From Clavaria fumosa (taxonomy: Eukaryota; Basidiomycota; Agaricomycetes; Agaricales; Clavariaceae), in assembly GCA_951802425.1 (NCBI GenBank), contig OX637794.1, positions 4,092,001-4,156,000 on the forward strand: a stretch of 64,000 nucleotides of DNA, given 5' to 3'. Below the pieces are notes generated by a model, which had not been told where the DNA came from, did no database searches, and saw only the letters and a program-made list of their open reading frames with translations. Below are positions 45,913 to 57,651 of this stretch, one piece after another. Each line of letters begins with the position of its first letter. Within the stretch, counting starts at the first letter, position 1. The position numbers were made by a program, and so were the translations under genes.

Positions 45913-46990
45913 TCAACGCCTGTTATGTGGGTTGGCATGTGAAGGTAGCGATCGCTGGTTTAGACTACGCGACGACACAAGTACCGGTTCCGTATCGTTG
46001 TCATGGCGCTGTGTGCTCGAAGCAAGTGCTACCCGTTTGGCGTCTCGCAACTCCTTCAGGCGGTTCGTCGTCCTCGAAGTAGCCGGAACCTCATCGGCGA
46101 ATCGAGATGGAGGGACTCGACTCGAAACGGATGGAGGATTAGCGGCCGCAGCTTGGAAAACGTCCCGAAGTCCCCGTGATCTCGGCCCAGGAAGAGCCTC
46201 TGGAGAGGCTTGTGCATTGTCCTCCTCGACGTCATACTTTCGGCGCAAGACGCGGCGCTCGTGGGGCTCGAAGAGCCAATCCGGGAGGTCTGAAGGGTCG
46301 CGAGCTTTCTCGAGGTGATACGCCTTCATGGCTCGGAACAAGCGGGATTCTTGACCTAAAGGCGTTTCTGTACAACGGTGAGTTGGAATGGCGTGCGTAC
46401 AACGAAGGAGGCATGGAGGCACACCTTCACCGCTATCGCTTGCGATGTCAGTCGCCCAAGCCTTACCCACACTGACGGTCAATTTGCTCGCGACCGCAGC
46501 AACAGCGTTCCACAATTGACTACCCTGCTGATTGTCGGAAATGCCGGTGTCTGCTCATTCACATTAAAAGATATTATCGCATTAGAAGTTCACAAATCGC
46601 GCATGATGATTCCGCCTGTGAGATGACTATAGGGCGGCACTTGCCTTGAGAGGTCGACAATTTGCCTTCAAGATTCTCATCAATACTGGTGGGGGGCGAC
46701 TCATAATCTTCCCTCCGTATTCTCCTCCTGTCGAAGAGCGAGGGGGTATCTGGAGGGCTTGAGGAAACCGCCGTACTATAGTCGAAGTCGTGCGGCAGGG
46801 AAGGGCGAGAACGAGCGCGAGCACGAGAGGTTGGCGAGCTGTCTATCTTCTGCGGTCTCCTTTGGTACGTTCCGTCAGGTCGCTGCACCTGGTGCTGACC
46901 ATAATCTTCTCGTGGTCTGGAGGCTGAAGCTGAGAAGGACCTAGGTGCCGATGGAAGACCGTTGGGGCCAGCCAGACGACGCGAGGACAT
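45913..46990 (-). CDS. Mso1-like exocytosis protein
   Basis: Exon 1 starts MSSRRLAGPNGLPSAPRSFS and is Ser/Arg/Pro-rich. The conserved block comes next: LWNAVAAVASKLTVSVGKAW, ATDIASDSGE spliced to TPLGQESRLFRAMKAYHLEK, then ARDPSDLPDWLFEPHERRVL. This matches the Mso1 N-terminal (Sec1-binding) domain layout of basidiomycete proteins. The tail is disordered and basic. In yeast Mso1 binds Sec1 and works with the Sso1 t-SNARE in vesicle fusion; a syntaxin gene is also in this window. One intron (GTGTGCC...TACAG) interrupts the conserved block. Confidence 0.7.
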
Positions 46991-47638
46991 ATGACTTGAA
47001 CCAGAATTAGGAGGAGAAATGCGCTACTGAAAATTAAGAAGATGACCAGCGCAGCTGGAAGAGGGTGAAAGAGAGGATCCCGCAAGCGACCGTAACAAGG
47101 ACCAAAGATATACGCAGGATATTTATGCCCATTTGAACCACCAGTCGCTGTTCATAACATCATAGCCGCCGGGGATACCGTCGAGATGACAGGGCTTGAG
47201 CAACGTGTGCAACAGCGGCGAACACAGGTATTGTGCTGGCTTGGATACATGTTTCCGTCGCGCACGGGCGCGTGATCGTGACCACGCAACCTCCGCAGTC
47301 ACATGATCACCGCTTCAAAGGAGGACGATGGTGCAAGAGGTGCGCAATCATTGATTGATTTCTTATACCATTTCGATCATAGCTTCTCACGCGTCACGCT
47401 CAACTGCAAACAACCAAAAAAAAAGCATTATTAACCATCGCACATGGCGACCTTGAGGTTGAGATATTTTTTGGGTTGAGGCTTCAGCGCTTCAGCTTCA
47501 GCGCGCAGAATTGCTGCCGACGCACTCAGAACGATCGCCATACATGATTCGGCCATCTCGGAGAGAGTAAATTCCAATATCAACGACGCTACAGTCGAAA
47601 TGGTACAGTACGTGAGAGAGAAGTGAACTGTTCTCAGA
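46991..47638. promoter_or_regulatory. Divergent promoter region, Mso1-like gene and SQR gene
   Basis: 648 bp between two divergently transcribed start codons. No RNA gene or repeat recognised. Confidence 0.45.
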
Positions 47639-49452
47639 ATGGCCATGCTCGTAGCTGCGAGGCTGGCATCTCGACCCTATGCACCCAGAGTATGGGCGAG
47701 TACTGATGCGAAAAGCAGATTCAAGGTTGTCATCGTTGGAGCTGGTGAGTTGGACAAGAGCATGGCACTCTACGTCCAGTTCTGCGAGCATACATTTACG
47801 GTCACCCAGGCTCTGCAGGACTATCCGTGGCCAATCAGTTATACAATCGATTTGCGCAAGCCAAGCATCGTCTGAATGAGGGCGATATAGCCGTTTTGGA
47901 TGCTGCCGAATATCATCATTATCAGGTAGAGTGCGGCGTTTGCAATGTGACTTTTTCTTACAACACCATGACTCGACTCTTCAGCCAGGATGGTGAGGAA
48001 TGTTCCATCTCTTCCCATGCCGCAATTGATACGATTCATGTGATGGTGTAGGACTTTAGTCGGTGCAGGTCTCGGCGTGAAGAGCAACTTTCGTAGACCT
48101 CTCAGCGCACTCATACCCTCCCATATCACCCACATATCCGAAAATGTCAAGGCGTTCTCGCCATCGACCTCTTCCGTCACGACAGAATCAGGCGATACGA
48201 TTTCTTACGATTATCTGGTAGTGTCGACAGGCTTGCAGATTAATTGGACTGCCATCCCTGGTCTTTCCGATGCCCTCGCCAATCCTTCCTCCGGTGTCTC
48301 ATCCATCTACTCCTATGATACCTGTGACAAAGTTTGGAGCGACATTGAAACCCTCAGGAATGGCTCTGCGATTTTCACTCAGCCTGCGGGTATTATTAAA
48401 TGTGCTGGCGGTAGGTCACTCCAGCCGTCTAAACCCCACCGTCTCTGAATCGTCAACGTACTCAGCTCCTCAAAAGATCATGTGGATGGCATGGGACAGG
48501 TATCGCCGAACCGGTCGTGGAAATAACATCAGCATCGATTTCTTCACGGGGATGCCGACCATGTTCAGCGTTAAGAAATACTCTGACGCTCTCGAGAAGT
48601 TGCGTGTCAAGCGCAGCGTAGGTGGTCATTTTCAGCACAACCTCGTATCTGTCGATTCTGCAAACCGCAAGGCCACTTTTAAAAGAGCAGATGACACTGT
48701 CGTTAGCGAGAACTATACTCTGCTTCATGTCACACCGCCCATGGGTCCGTCCGACATCATCAAGGGTTCACCCATTTCCGACGCTGCCGGATGGGTTGAT
48801 GTGCACCAGGAGACGCTGAGGCACAATAAATTTGGCAATATTTTTGCATTAGGAGACTGCTCTTCGCTTCCGACGAGCAAAACGGCGGCAGCCATCACCG
48901 CTCAGGCACCTGTACTGGTTGAGAATTTGTACTCACTGATGCGAAACGGGGCCATCAATGAAAAAGCCAAATATGACGGCTATACGAGCTGTCCGGTACG
49001 TTTCTGCTCACGGTGATGGTCTTCTGCGACATAATTATCTTTTGCTTGCGCGGTCAGCTGCTCACGGGTTATGGTGAACTGATGTTGGCTGAGTTCAAGT
49101 ATGGCCTCGAGCCCAAGGAGACGTTTGCGCCGTTCATAGACCAGTCCAAGCCACGCAGGTAGGAATCTCGCGACATGTATCCCGTTTGTCTACCATGCGT
49201 TAACGATGCTTTCTCTAGGGCGTTCTTCCACCTGAAGAAGGTTGTTTTTTGAGCCTTCTTTTGCGCCTATACGCATGACTGATCAGGTGTTGGGCCACTA
49301 TAGGACTTCTTTCCACGTGTGTATTGGTCCCGTATGGTTCGTACTCTGGATATACATGAAGCGTATACGATAAACTCACATTTATCCGTGGATAGGTCAA
49401 AGGAGAATGGTTCGGCACGAAGGCCTGGTATCGTCCAAGCTTCATGGGATGA
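47639..49452 (+). CDS. HMT2: Sulfide:quinone oxidoreductase, mitochondrial
   Basis: Nine exons: 47639-47744, 47810-47925, an 8-nt exon 47985-47992, 48052-48410, 48466-48995, 49058-49158, 49219-49240, 49304-49336 and 49396-49452. The N terminus MAMLVAARLASRPYAPRVW is Arg-rich and Asp/Glu-free, a likely mitochondrial presequence. FAD motif VVIVGAGSAGLSVANQLYNR; YHHYQ-PGW-TLVGAGLG spans the 8-nt exon. ISYDYLVVSTGLQINW, IIKCAGAPQKIMWMAWDRYR (first catalytic Cys), GNIFALGDCSSLPTSKTAAA and YTSCPLLTGYGELMLAEFKY (second Cys) are SQR landmarks. The three last exons give AFFHLKK, DFFPRVYWSRM, VKGEWFGTKAWYRPSFMG. It oxidises H2S and passes electrons to ubiquinone. Confidence 0.93.
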
Positions 49453-50848
49453 CCCGTGCGTGCAAGAGCGCATATCTATCGTATGATAGAGGTAAAGACT
49501 GGATGGTTACATTACTTATTAGCACTCCAGGGGTAGCGTGTGGTCGAATTCGTTCAGATTGACATGACTACCAAGAGTCCACTTGCGGACCACAATGGGG
49601 GGAAGTTTGCCGTGGCACTCTGCCAGATCATTGTGCGGATTTCTCTGGAATGACAGTCTATTGTTATTCCAGTTCTCTCTCCCACATCGACCGCGTTCTG
49701 GGCCGGATACCGGGCTGTTGCTTTGGTGTGAAACCCTCACCGCGTGATTCTATGGGGATATTTTTCCGGGGTGAAAACACAATTTGCAAGGTTCCTAATT
49801 TCTACGAGATACTTTGGGGCTCGGTTAGCGCAGAGTTAGCGCAGGGTGCCGCAGACCTTGGCGCCGTGGTTACATGATGCGATCTCGCGCTAGTGGCATA
49901 GAGAGCTCCAGCACCCGGAATAACAAAAGAACGATTCAATAACGCGCTTTCGATAACACGCATGCATTGCGGGCGGCCCGCAGATCATGCATCGATCATG
50001 AGAGGGTGATTTTTGGTCTAGCGTGTCGACGAATGGTCCTCGTTGCAAATAGGCACATGCGCTCAAGCTCCCTTTTTTGGAAAGTAGTCGGCTTTCCTGT
50101 GGATTGGCACGGCTGTCAGATGAATTGCCATCATGGTAGCCGTGAACTGAATTGGCCGGAGCAGAATTTAAATGGCGTGTCTGCTTATCCCGAGGTCCCC
50201 TCTTCGGCGCCCTATTTTGCAAACACGACCCCGTGAGAGATGGGGGGGGGGTTGCAGGGTGTTTGTCATCTTGCATCAAGATTACTGCTGGATTAGGGGA
50301 GAAACTTAACCGGCCCTAAAGTTTGTATGCCTTATTCTGGTAACACGTCGGCCCGTTCGCTTACGTTAGTCCTTGTGTTGAGCATAACGTGGACGAGGTT
50401 GTCTGAATGTCTCTCCCATATATGATATGTGTCACTAAATGGGGCGAGTTTCACTGACTTTTTTGCTTCTACTCCGACTCTTTTCTCTCCCTCTTTTTTT
50501 TTTTTTTTGCAAATCCGTTTTTATTGGATCTATCCTATCCATATCATCGATTTTTTTTTGGGTGTTTAACCCTCAAAACGTCTGTGGATGTTCCATTTAT
50601 AGATCCCGGTTGTACTGCTAGTTCGAGCTTCGATTGGGGTGCAAAAAAAAAAAGTATACTTGTAAAGGCGAAATCTCCGACGGTTGGAAGGTTGTTACTT
50701 GATATATTGTGTGGTGTGTGTGTACGTACCCTTGGGGAAGGGTGTATGCGCTTGGGACAAGCTCTGTGTTCTGCTTTGATCACCACGTTTTCCCCTCTTT
50801 GCCATCTCTCTACTTTTACAGTAACGTGGTCCAGATTGGCCTTTGGAG
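49453..50848. other. Intergenic region upstream of the Doa1 gene
   Basis: No gene recognised. T-rich tracts (a run of about 16 T near 50495-50510, others near 50550) and a CT-rich stretch precede the Doa1 start, common in fungal promoters. Confidence 0.5.
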
Positions 50849-53800
50849 ATGCCTTACAAGCTCTCGGCAACATTGCGGGCCCATTCTTCAGACGTCCGTC
50901 GATTCCTGGAGATGGAATCAATTTGGTCACTCTAACCGCCTGCCTACCTAGGTTCGAGGTGTTGCCTCACCCCTCGATGATCTCGTCCTCTCTGCTTCGC
51001 GTGATTCATCCGCTATCTCATGGCATCGCTCAACACCATCCTCTCCTTTTACCCCTTCTTCTGTCCTCAAAGCCGGCTCCAAATATGTCAATTCCATCGC
51101 GTACATCCCTCCTTTGGCTGATGCGCCATCAGGTATGTTGCACACGACCATCTCAGATCCGCATTGGACCATACATATCAAGCGTCCAACTAGGTTATGT
51201 GGCGGCCGGCGGCCAAGACGCCGTGGTGAATATATTTCGTTTGCTCCCAGGGCCCAGGGAGGATCCCGATTTCACGCTCATCGGTCATGCTGAAAATGTA
51301 TGCGCTTTGAATGCTGCTTCTACGGGTAACACACTCGTATCTGGTTCATGGGATAAGTAAGGAGTCAACTTGCGACCTTAAACCGGGCTTAAACCCGTTG
51401 CCAGGACCGCCAAAGTCTGGAAGAATTTCCAGCTAGCTTACGATCTCAAGGGTCACCAACAATCTGTTTGGGCCACGCTGGTGCTAGAAGATGACCACTA
51501 TCTGACCGGTACATCCTTGTCTGCGGAAATCGAAGGAATCCACGGCGTGACGAATTTGCTTCTAGGTTCAGCAGACAAGACCATCAAGCTTTGGAATCAA
51601 CACAAAAACGTACGAACGTTCCAGGGCCATTCGGACGCCGTGCGGGGTCTCGTGCTCATTTCGGACATCGGTTTTGCGTCGTGCTCAAATGACAGGTATG
51701 ACCACCCCTTTATCTTATTTTTATCACATCAGGGTCGTGACGCATCCCAGCGAGATTCGTGTCTGGACTTTTGGCGGTGACATCGTCTACACGCTCTCGG
51801 GACATACCTCTTTCGTGTACAGTCTGGCCACCCTCCCGAACGGCGATATCGTTTCAGGTGGCGAAGATCGGACCGTTCGCATCTGGCAGGGTCAGCGTCA
51901 TTATTTCGGCCCGCAAGCGCTTGTGCCTCGGCTGATCCTGCCGTCTTTGTCACACTGCAGACGGAGCTTGTGCTCAGACCATTCCCCACCCAGCGATCTC
52001 CGTCTGGACCGTATCCACGATGCCCAACGGCGACGTCGTGAGTGGGTCCAGCGATGGCGTCGTCCGTGTCTTCAGCGCATCAGAAGCACGCTGGATGAGT
52101 GCCGAAGATTTAAAGGCTTACGACGACCTGGTGGCCAGTCAGGCGCTCCCTGCGCAGCAGGTAGGCGACGTCAAGAAAAGCGACTTACCCGACCTGGACG
52201 CACTGAATGTCCCTGGTAAGCTTTGGTGCTCTTGATGATGTGCGCAGTCCCAGTCTCATATTCTGCAAGGCAAAAAGCCCGGAGAAGTCAAGATGGTCAA
52301 GAATGGGAACGTCGTCGAGGCGCATCAGGTGCGGTCGCGAAATCGGCGCAATGTTTTCGAGCGGATAGATTGATTTGACTCTCTCTCAGTGGGACGGCGT
52401 AACGTCGAGTTGGCAGAAGATAGGTGACGTAGTGGATGCTGTTGGTCAGGGCAGAAAACAACTCTATGAAGGGAAAGAATATGATTATGTGTTTGATGTG
52501 GACATCGCCGAGGGGGCGCCTCCTCTCAAAATGCCATATAATGTAACTGGTGAGCGCTCGTTCTCATGGCGAAGTTGCTAGATAATTAACTGTGGTACAG
52601 AGAATCCTTACAGCGCTGCACAGAGATTTCTGGAGCGCAACGACTTACCAACCGCTCACCTCGACACCGTTGTGCAGTTTATAGAGAAAAATACTGCAGG
52701 GGTTAATATTGGAACCGGAGATGAGGAATATGTCGACCCGTATACCGGTAAACTCCCCCTTTTTCATTTTTCCCAGTTTTGTGCATTCAATTGTTCTCAA
52801 GGGGCTTCACGCTATCGGACGCAGCCGACCGCTGCTCCAACGGCGACCTCACCCGGACCTTCGGCCCCATCCGCTAGTGCTTTTGTAGACCCGTACACCG
52901 GCGCATCTAGATATTCTGGTGCTCCCTCGGCTTCTGAAACTCCTCCAACTCCAAAAGCCACTTCCATCTTACCAGTCGTACGTTCTCAATTTCAACGTTT
53001 TATCGAATCGGCTGTATCTGACGTATGTTCCCTCAGTTGCAATTCTTACATTTCAAACAAGCAACTGTATCCGCCATGCAGGTAAAGCTGACCCAGTTTG
53101 ATGACGCGTTTCGCCACGAAATCGTGAGCTGTTCTTGTCGTACTCGCTGGGGTGTACTGGACTGAGGCCATGTTCGACAAGTCTACTTATTCGTTCGCGC
53201 TTTACCCAAAAGAAACGTCATTACTAGACGACCTGTTCTCTTATCTTTCTCAGGCCGTGGCTTCACCCGCTGCTTCACCCACGTCGACCGTCGGGTCCGC
53301 GCACGTGGAAGTGATCTTACAGATTTTGGATCGATGGCCCGAATCACAGATCTTTCCAGGCACGCTTGCTTGTCGCCTCTCTTCCCATCGTACCCGCTCT
53401 GACCGGCCTTGTTTTTGATCGGACGGAACAGTGATCGACTTGAGTCGGCTCGTTGCGGGCTACTGTGCTGGGGTGCTCGCGACGCCCGGCCTTCGAGAGC
53501 GGTTGTTCGACAGCTTGTTGAAAGCGTCGGAATGGACGTTGCCATGGACGTCGCCGCTGCCCAAGTACCGAGAAACGAATGTGCTGCTGCTCTTGCGGAC
53601 GTTTGCGAACAGCTTCCAGGCGCAGGCGCCGATTAATGAGGGAACATGGGTTGTGCAGGTAAAACGTCATTCTTTTAACGTGAGTGAGATACATGATTGC
53701 TCACCATCCTTTGCGTGGTAGATCCTAGACGCCTTGAACCAAGCACCCTATCAGTCCTTGTCGAAGGCTCAGAGAATTGCCTTTTCGACCGTGCTGTTCA

Positions 53801-54262
53801 AGTGAGTTGCATTTGCATAACACGTTTTCTTATCTTCTCACCCCGGTCATCACAGTTTCTCGTGCATCGACCCTACGCCCATGGACCCATCTGTCCGTTC
53901 ATTGCATTTAAAGCTGGTCTTGAGGGTGACGACCTTTCCTTTCCGTCCGTTATTTTTATATATTAATATGGGTTGTCACACGCAGGTCTTACAGTTAGAA
54001 AGGAGTGATCCGGAGCCCACGTATCGGGCCCTGATCGCACTAGGCAATCTCGTGAGTCGAATTTGCTTTCTTTCCGATCTCTGCTTGCCTGCCTGACATA
54101 AGGGCCTAGTTGCACATGGCCAAGAAGAACCTGAACGAGGGCCCACTCGACGCAGTGCTGTTGAGTCAAGCGTCCGAGGTCGTGCAGGCACTTCAGCCGG
54201 CGTTCACGGACTCTCGCATCCGGAGCGTCTCGGGTGAAGTGAGCGGGCTCTTGCCACGGTAG
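50849..54262 (+). CDS. DOA1: Doa1/Ufd3/PLAA ubiquitin-binding WD40 protein
   Basis: Exon 1 (50849-50893) is MPYKLSATLRAHSSD; exon 2 from 50952 gives VRGVASPLDDLVLSASRDSS. WD40 blades follow: GYVAAGGQDAVVNIF, TLVSGSWDKTAKVWKNF, GSADKTIKLWNQHKNVRTF, SGHTSFVYSLATLPNGDIVS and DGVVRVFSASEARWM. The PFU domain is VKMVKNGNVVEAHQWDG...GKEYDYVFDVDIAEG, followed by ENPYSAAQRFLERNDLP and two FVDPYTG-type repeats. The C-terminal PUL domain runs TVSAMQVKLTQFDDAFRHEI to EVSGLLPR. Many short exons; the junction near 52215-52260 is unclear. The protein binds ubiquitin through PFU and Cdc48 through PUL, acting in ubiquitin homeostasis and endosomal sorting. Confidence 0.92.
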
Positions 54263-55106
54263 AGGGGAAAGGAAGTATGGGGCAAACTTGTATAGTTATC
54301 GTTGCATATATCTCCCGGGCCTTTCTTTTTTCTTCTTCTTTTTTTTGGGGCATTATCACATACGTGATTGGGATTCTCTTTCCCTTGTTTTACTCGTGAA
54401 GGTCTTACTCGTGTCACTGACCAGAAATGGCGCCGTTCAGCACGACGCTGTATAAAAAAAGCAAGAGTGAGCAGCATAGGTTCAGTCTGTGCTCAATAGA
54501 CGCCGTGAATATTGAACTGCGGCGTTACCGCGGTATGCTCCTTGAGATTTACATTGGAGACGCACTGGCTCCTACGATACTTGAAATTTCGCCCTTGACG
54601 GATAATAGCCAGGAAGCCAGATAAAAAATCATCGAGGTCTGTCTGCAAGTTCAGAAATACATATGTGCGTACAAGCTCGAACGTTTGAACTAGGACATGA
54701 TAACCAGTATTGTATTTTGCGGTAGTACAGCACGCTGATAGGTTCCCTAGTCATGGTACAGCACGACTCTAGCTCTGGAGAGAAGATCATCGATTCGAAG
54801 CTCATTAGTCCGAATATTGTTGCAATTTCCCGAATGTGGTTGTCAGGGCGCTAAACATCAAGATGGTGGTCCGAAACGGTGAGCAAATTTGAGGGTATCC
54901 CTCGCGACACCCTGGATAGCGTCAGTACACGTTCAAGACAAATGCTGTAGAAGTCGGTGTCAGAGTCGGTGTGTGACACCCCCACTTTTATACACAGCCA
55001 TATAGAACCGGAATGTCGGACCCCTCGACATAATCGAAATGCACTCCGACCATGCAGCGCCACTCGACCGAACATTCACCCCTCTCTCTTCTCACCCTCC
55101 ACCCCA
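54263..55106. other. Intergenic region between Doa1 and CAX genes
   Basis: No gene recognised. TTTATACA near 54985, about 120 bp before the CAX start, is a possible TATA box. Confidence 0.45.
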
Positions 55107-57220
55107 ATGCCTGTCCTCGCACGCGAAGAAACCCCCCTCCTCGAGAACGGGGGCGAACCAACCGCCCCTTTCCTTGAGCGACTCCGTGAATTTTTTAGCG
55201 GCGAAGACCAACCGACCTGGGCCGAGTCTTTTGGCTTTTTCTTCTTCGGCACCTGGTTCAACGTCCTTCTCGTCTTCGTCCCTCTCAGCTTCCTGTCACA
55301 TCATCTCCACTGGGATGCAGCCTTGAGATTCTCTTTCAGCTTCTTTGCTATCGTCCCCCTCGCCAAGGTGAAGTCATAAAATTGGCCGTTTGCTTCCGCC
55401 ACGTCTGACATTCATTGACGACCAAGCTCCTGGCTGAGGCAACGGATCAACTGTCCACCAAGCTCGGTCAGACCTTGGCCGGGTTACTGAACGCGACCTT
55501 TGGAAATGCCGTCGAAATCATCGTAGGAGTCGCTGCTTTGCTTCAAGGGGAATTGCGCATCGTCCAAACTTCTGTATGCTATCATCGCTTATATTATTTA
55601 AATATTTTTTTAATGGCGTGTCAATCAGATGCTCGGCTCCATACTTTCAAATTTGTTGTTGGTCTTGGGTTGCTCTTTCCTTGCAGGTCTGTAGTTTCAC
55701 GAAATTACCGTCGGTCTTTCCTGTCTAAATTACTTTTTCCAAACCCAAGGAGGGTTTGTTGTCTCCGAGAGCTCCTTCATGCAAACCGCAGCCCAAACGT
55801 GAGTTTCTCGACCCTCTTGTCCCGGATGGCCCCGTTCAATCCCTGATTCCACAGATCAGCTTCGGTAAGCGATTTTCATCGACGCCATTGACAATAGCTG
55901 ACATTGGCTTATGGTAGCTTATGGCCTTGTCGTGCATCAGTCTGTAATCTTCCCTCTCTTCAAGGCATCCGTCGTTGATGTGGATCCGACAGCTATGGTG
56001 ATCCCCGCCGCTTATCACAGCGCCCAGATCCGCAAACAGTCCCCCTTGGTCGTCCTATCCGACGTCTCCGATGGGATGTTCGACGCGCATAGTATTGAAT
56101 CGCAGCGTGGCCTGCTGTTAATCTCCCGTGGAACCTCCATCCTGCTGCTGCTTGTTTATGTTGCCTATTTATATTTCCAGGTACGTGTCTCCCCCGTATC
56201 CCGTGGGACCGTGCCCCCTAGACGCATTTCTGGGTAGTTGAAGACGCATCGTGCGCTCTTCCAACCCGGAGGACAGGAAGAAGAAGAAGAAGCCCGCATG
56301 AGCCCTGCAGCTGCAGGTGTCGCGTGCGTCACGATCACTCGCATCCGACCGTTCGATCTTTTATATCCCCGTTAGTTTACTCCTCGTGACCGTCGTCACT
56401 TCCTTCTGCGCCGATTACCGTGCGTGACTTCTGCCTTCCGCGCCACACGCGGTTAAATTAATGTGAACCTATTTTGGCTCTCCCCGCAGTTGTGGCCTCG
56501 ATCGAGGAGACCGCGCAGCGATACGCTGTTCCGAAGCCGTTCATCGGTCTGATACTTCTGCCTCTTGTCGTATGTTTACTCTTTCCTGTCATGCGCTATC
56601 CCATACGGGCATTGACCTTTTATAGGCCAACGCCGCAGAACACGTCACCGCCATATGGATGGCCATGAAGAACAAGATGGAGATCACGATCGGTGTCTGC
56701 ATGGGCAGTTCCATTGTAGGCGTCTATTCCGCTCCAGTTGACTACTGGCAGGATTAGCTAATGTCATGTCAGCAAATCGCGTCATTCGTGATTCCGTTGC
56801 TAGTCATTGTGGGGTGGATGTAGGTCCTTCTTTGAGGATGCGATCAGACCATTATGTTCATTGCCTCTCACGCATCGACACGTAGATCCGGGCGCGAGCT
56901 CACGCTCTTTTTCGAGAACCTTGAGGTAGGTCCCCCGTTCTCGTGCTCCCCGTTGGCTCAGAGAACTGACTTGATCTCTCTGCAGACCATCATTCTCTTC
57001 GTCTCGGTGTTCCTTGTCTGCCTGCTCATCCAGTGCGTGATCTCTGGTGTACCTAGTCGTGCAGATTCTCACTGCGCGTAACAGAGACGGCAAGTCGAAC
57101 TACATGGAGGGCCTCATGTTGGTGACGTTGTATCTGGTCATTTCGCTTGCTTGTGAGTTCTAGCCATTGCGACTTCGTTTACTTATTCTGATCCACCTGT
57201 CCGCAGTCTGGGTGTCCTGA
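55107..57220 (+). CDS. VCX1: Vacuolar Ca2+/H+ antiporter (CAX/Vcx1 family)
   Basis: Start [20 protein letters not shown] (acidic dileucine, ETPLL, as in vacuolar proteins). TM segments: [33 protein letters not shown]; first alpha repeat [70 protein letters not shown]; an acidic stretch [32 protein letters not shown]; second alpha repeat [80 protein letters not shown]; ending FWVS. The two GNAxE/ANAAE repeats define CaCA exchangers of the CAX branch. It uses the proton gradient to load Ca2+ into the vacuole. About ten short introns. Confidence 0.92.
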
Positions 57221-57651
57221 TGACCTCCTGTGGCGGCGATCTAACTATTTATCGCTTCGACGGGTGACCCCGTCACTTCAGTGTGAATTCGTATCTTCCG
57301 TTATATTCGTCCCGTTCCACTTTTTGTCTTGGGACCTCTTGTAAAATTATTTTTTTGTGCTTGTCACTAATGTCGGCGCGTAACCTTTAGGATTGTTCGA
57401 AAGGCCTAGTTACAGATAAATCGATAACTGATATATCATACTTCATACTCGAGAACACCCATGGGTGCAATGTGTCTGCATAGTATCCAAACGGCAGAAG
57501 GACAATGTCCAACCGGACTTTTCTTCAAAGGAGGGCGCAACAACATTCGGCGAGTTCACATGCACATATTCCGGCGCAAATTGCCGCGAGTATGCCGCCT
57601 GTCGACGCGGCCCCAACACCTTCATTACACAAAGCAGAAAGAGCAACGCCG
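57221..57651. other. Convergent intergenic region
   Basis: 3' flanks of the CAX gene (plus) and the LGFP-repeat gene (minus). AT-rich around 57340-57440; nothing else seen. Confidence 0.5.

Noticed and set aside
45839..46475. Plus-strand frames of 99-159 residues
   Set aside because: Shadows of the Mso1-like gene, which has a conserved block and a matching intron.
49215..49445. Minus-strand frames over the end of the SQR gene
   Set aside because: The plus strand here contains three short exons that exactly complete the SQR C terminus.
54427..54624. 65-residue plus-strand frame after Doa1
   Set aside because: No conserved motif, promoter or splice context; probably chance.
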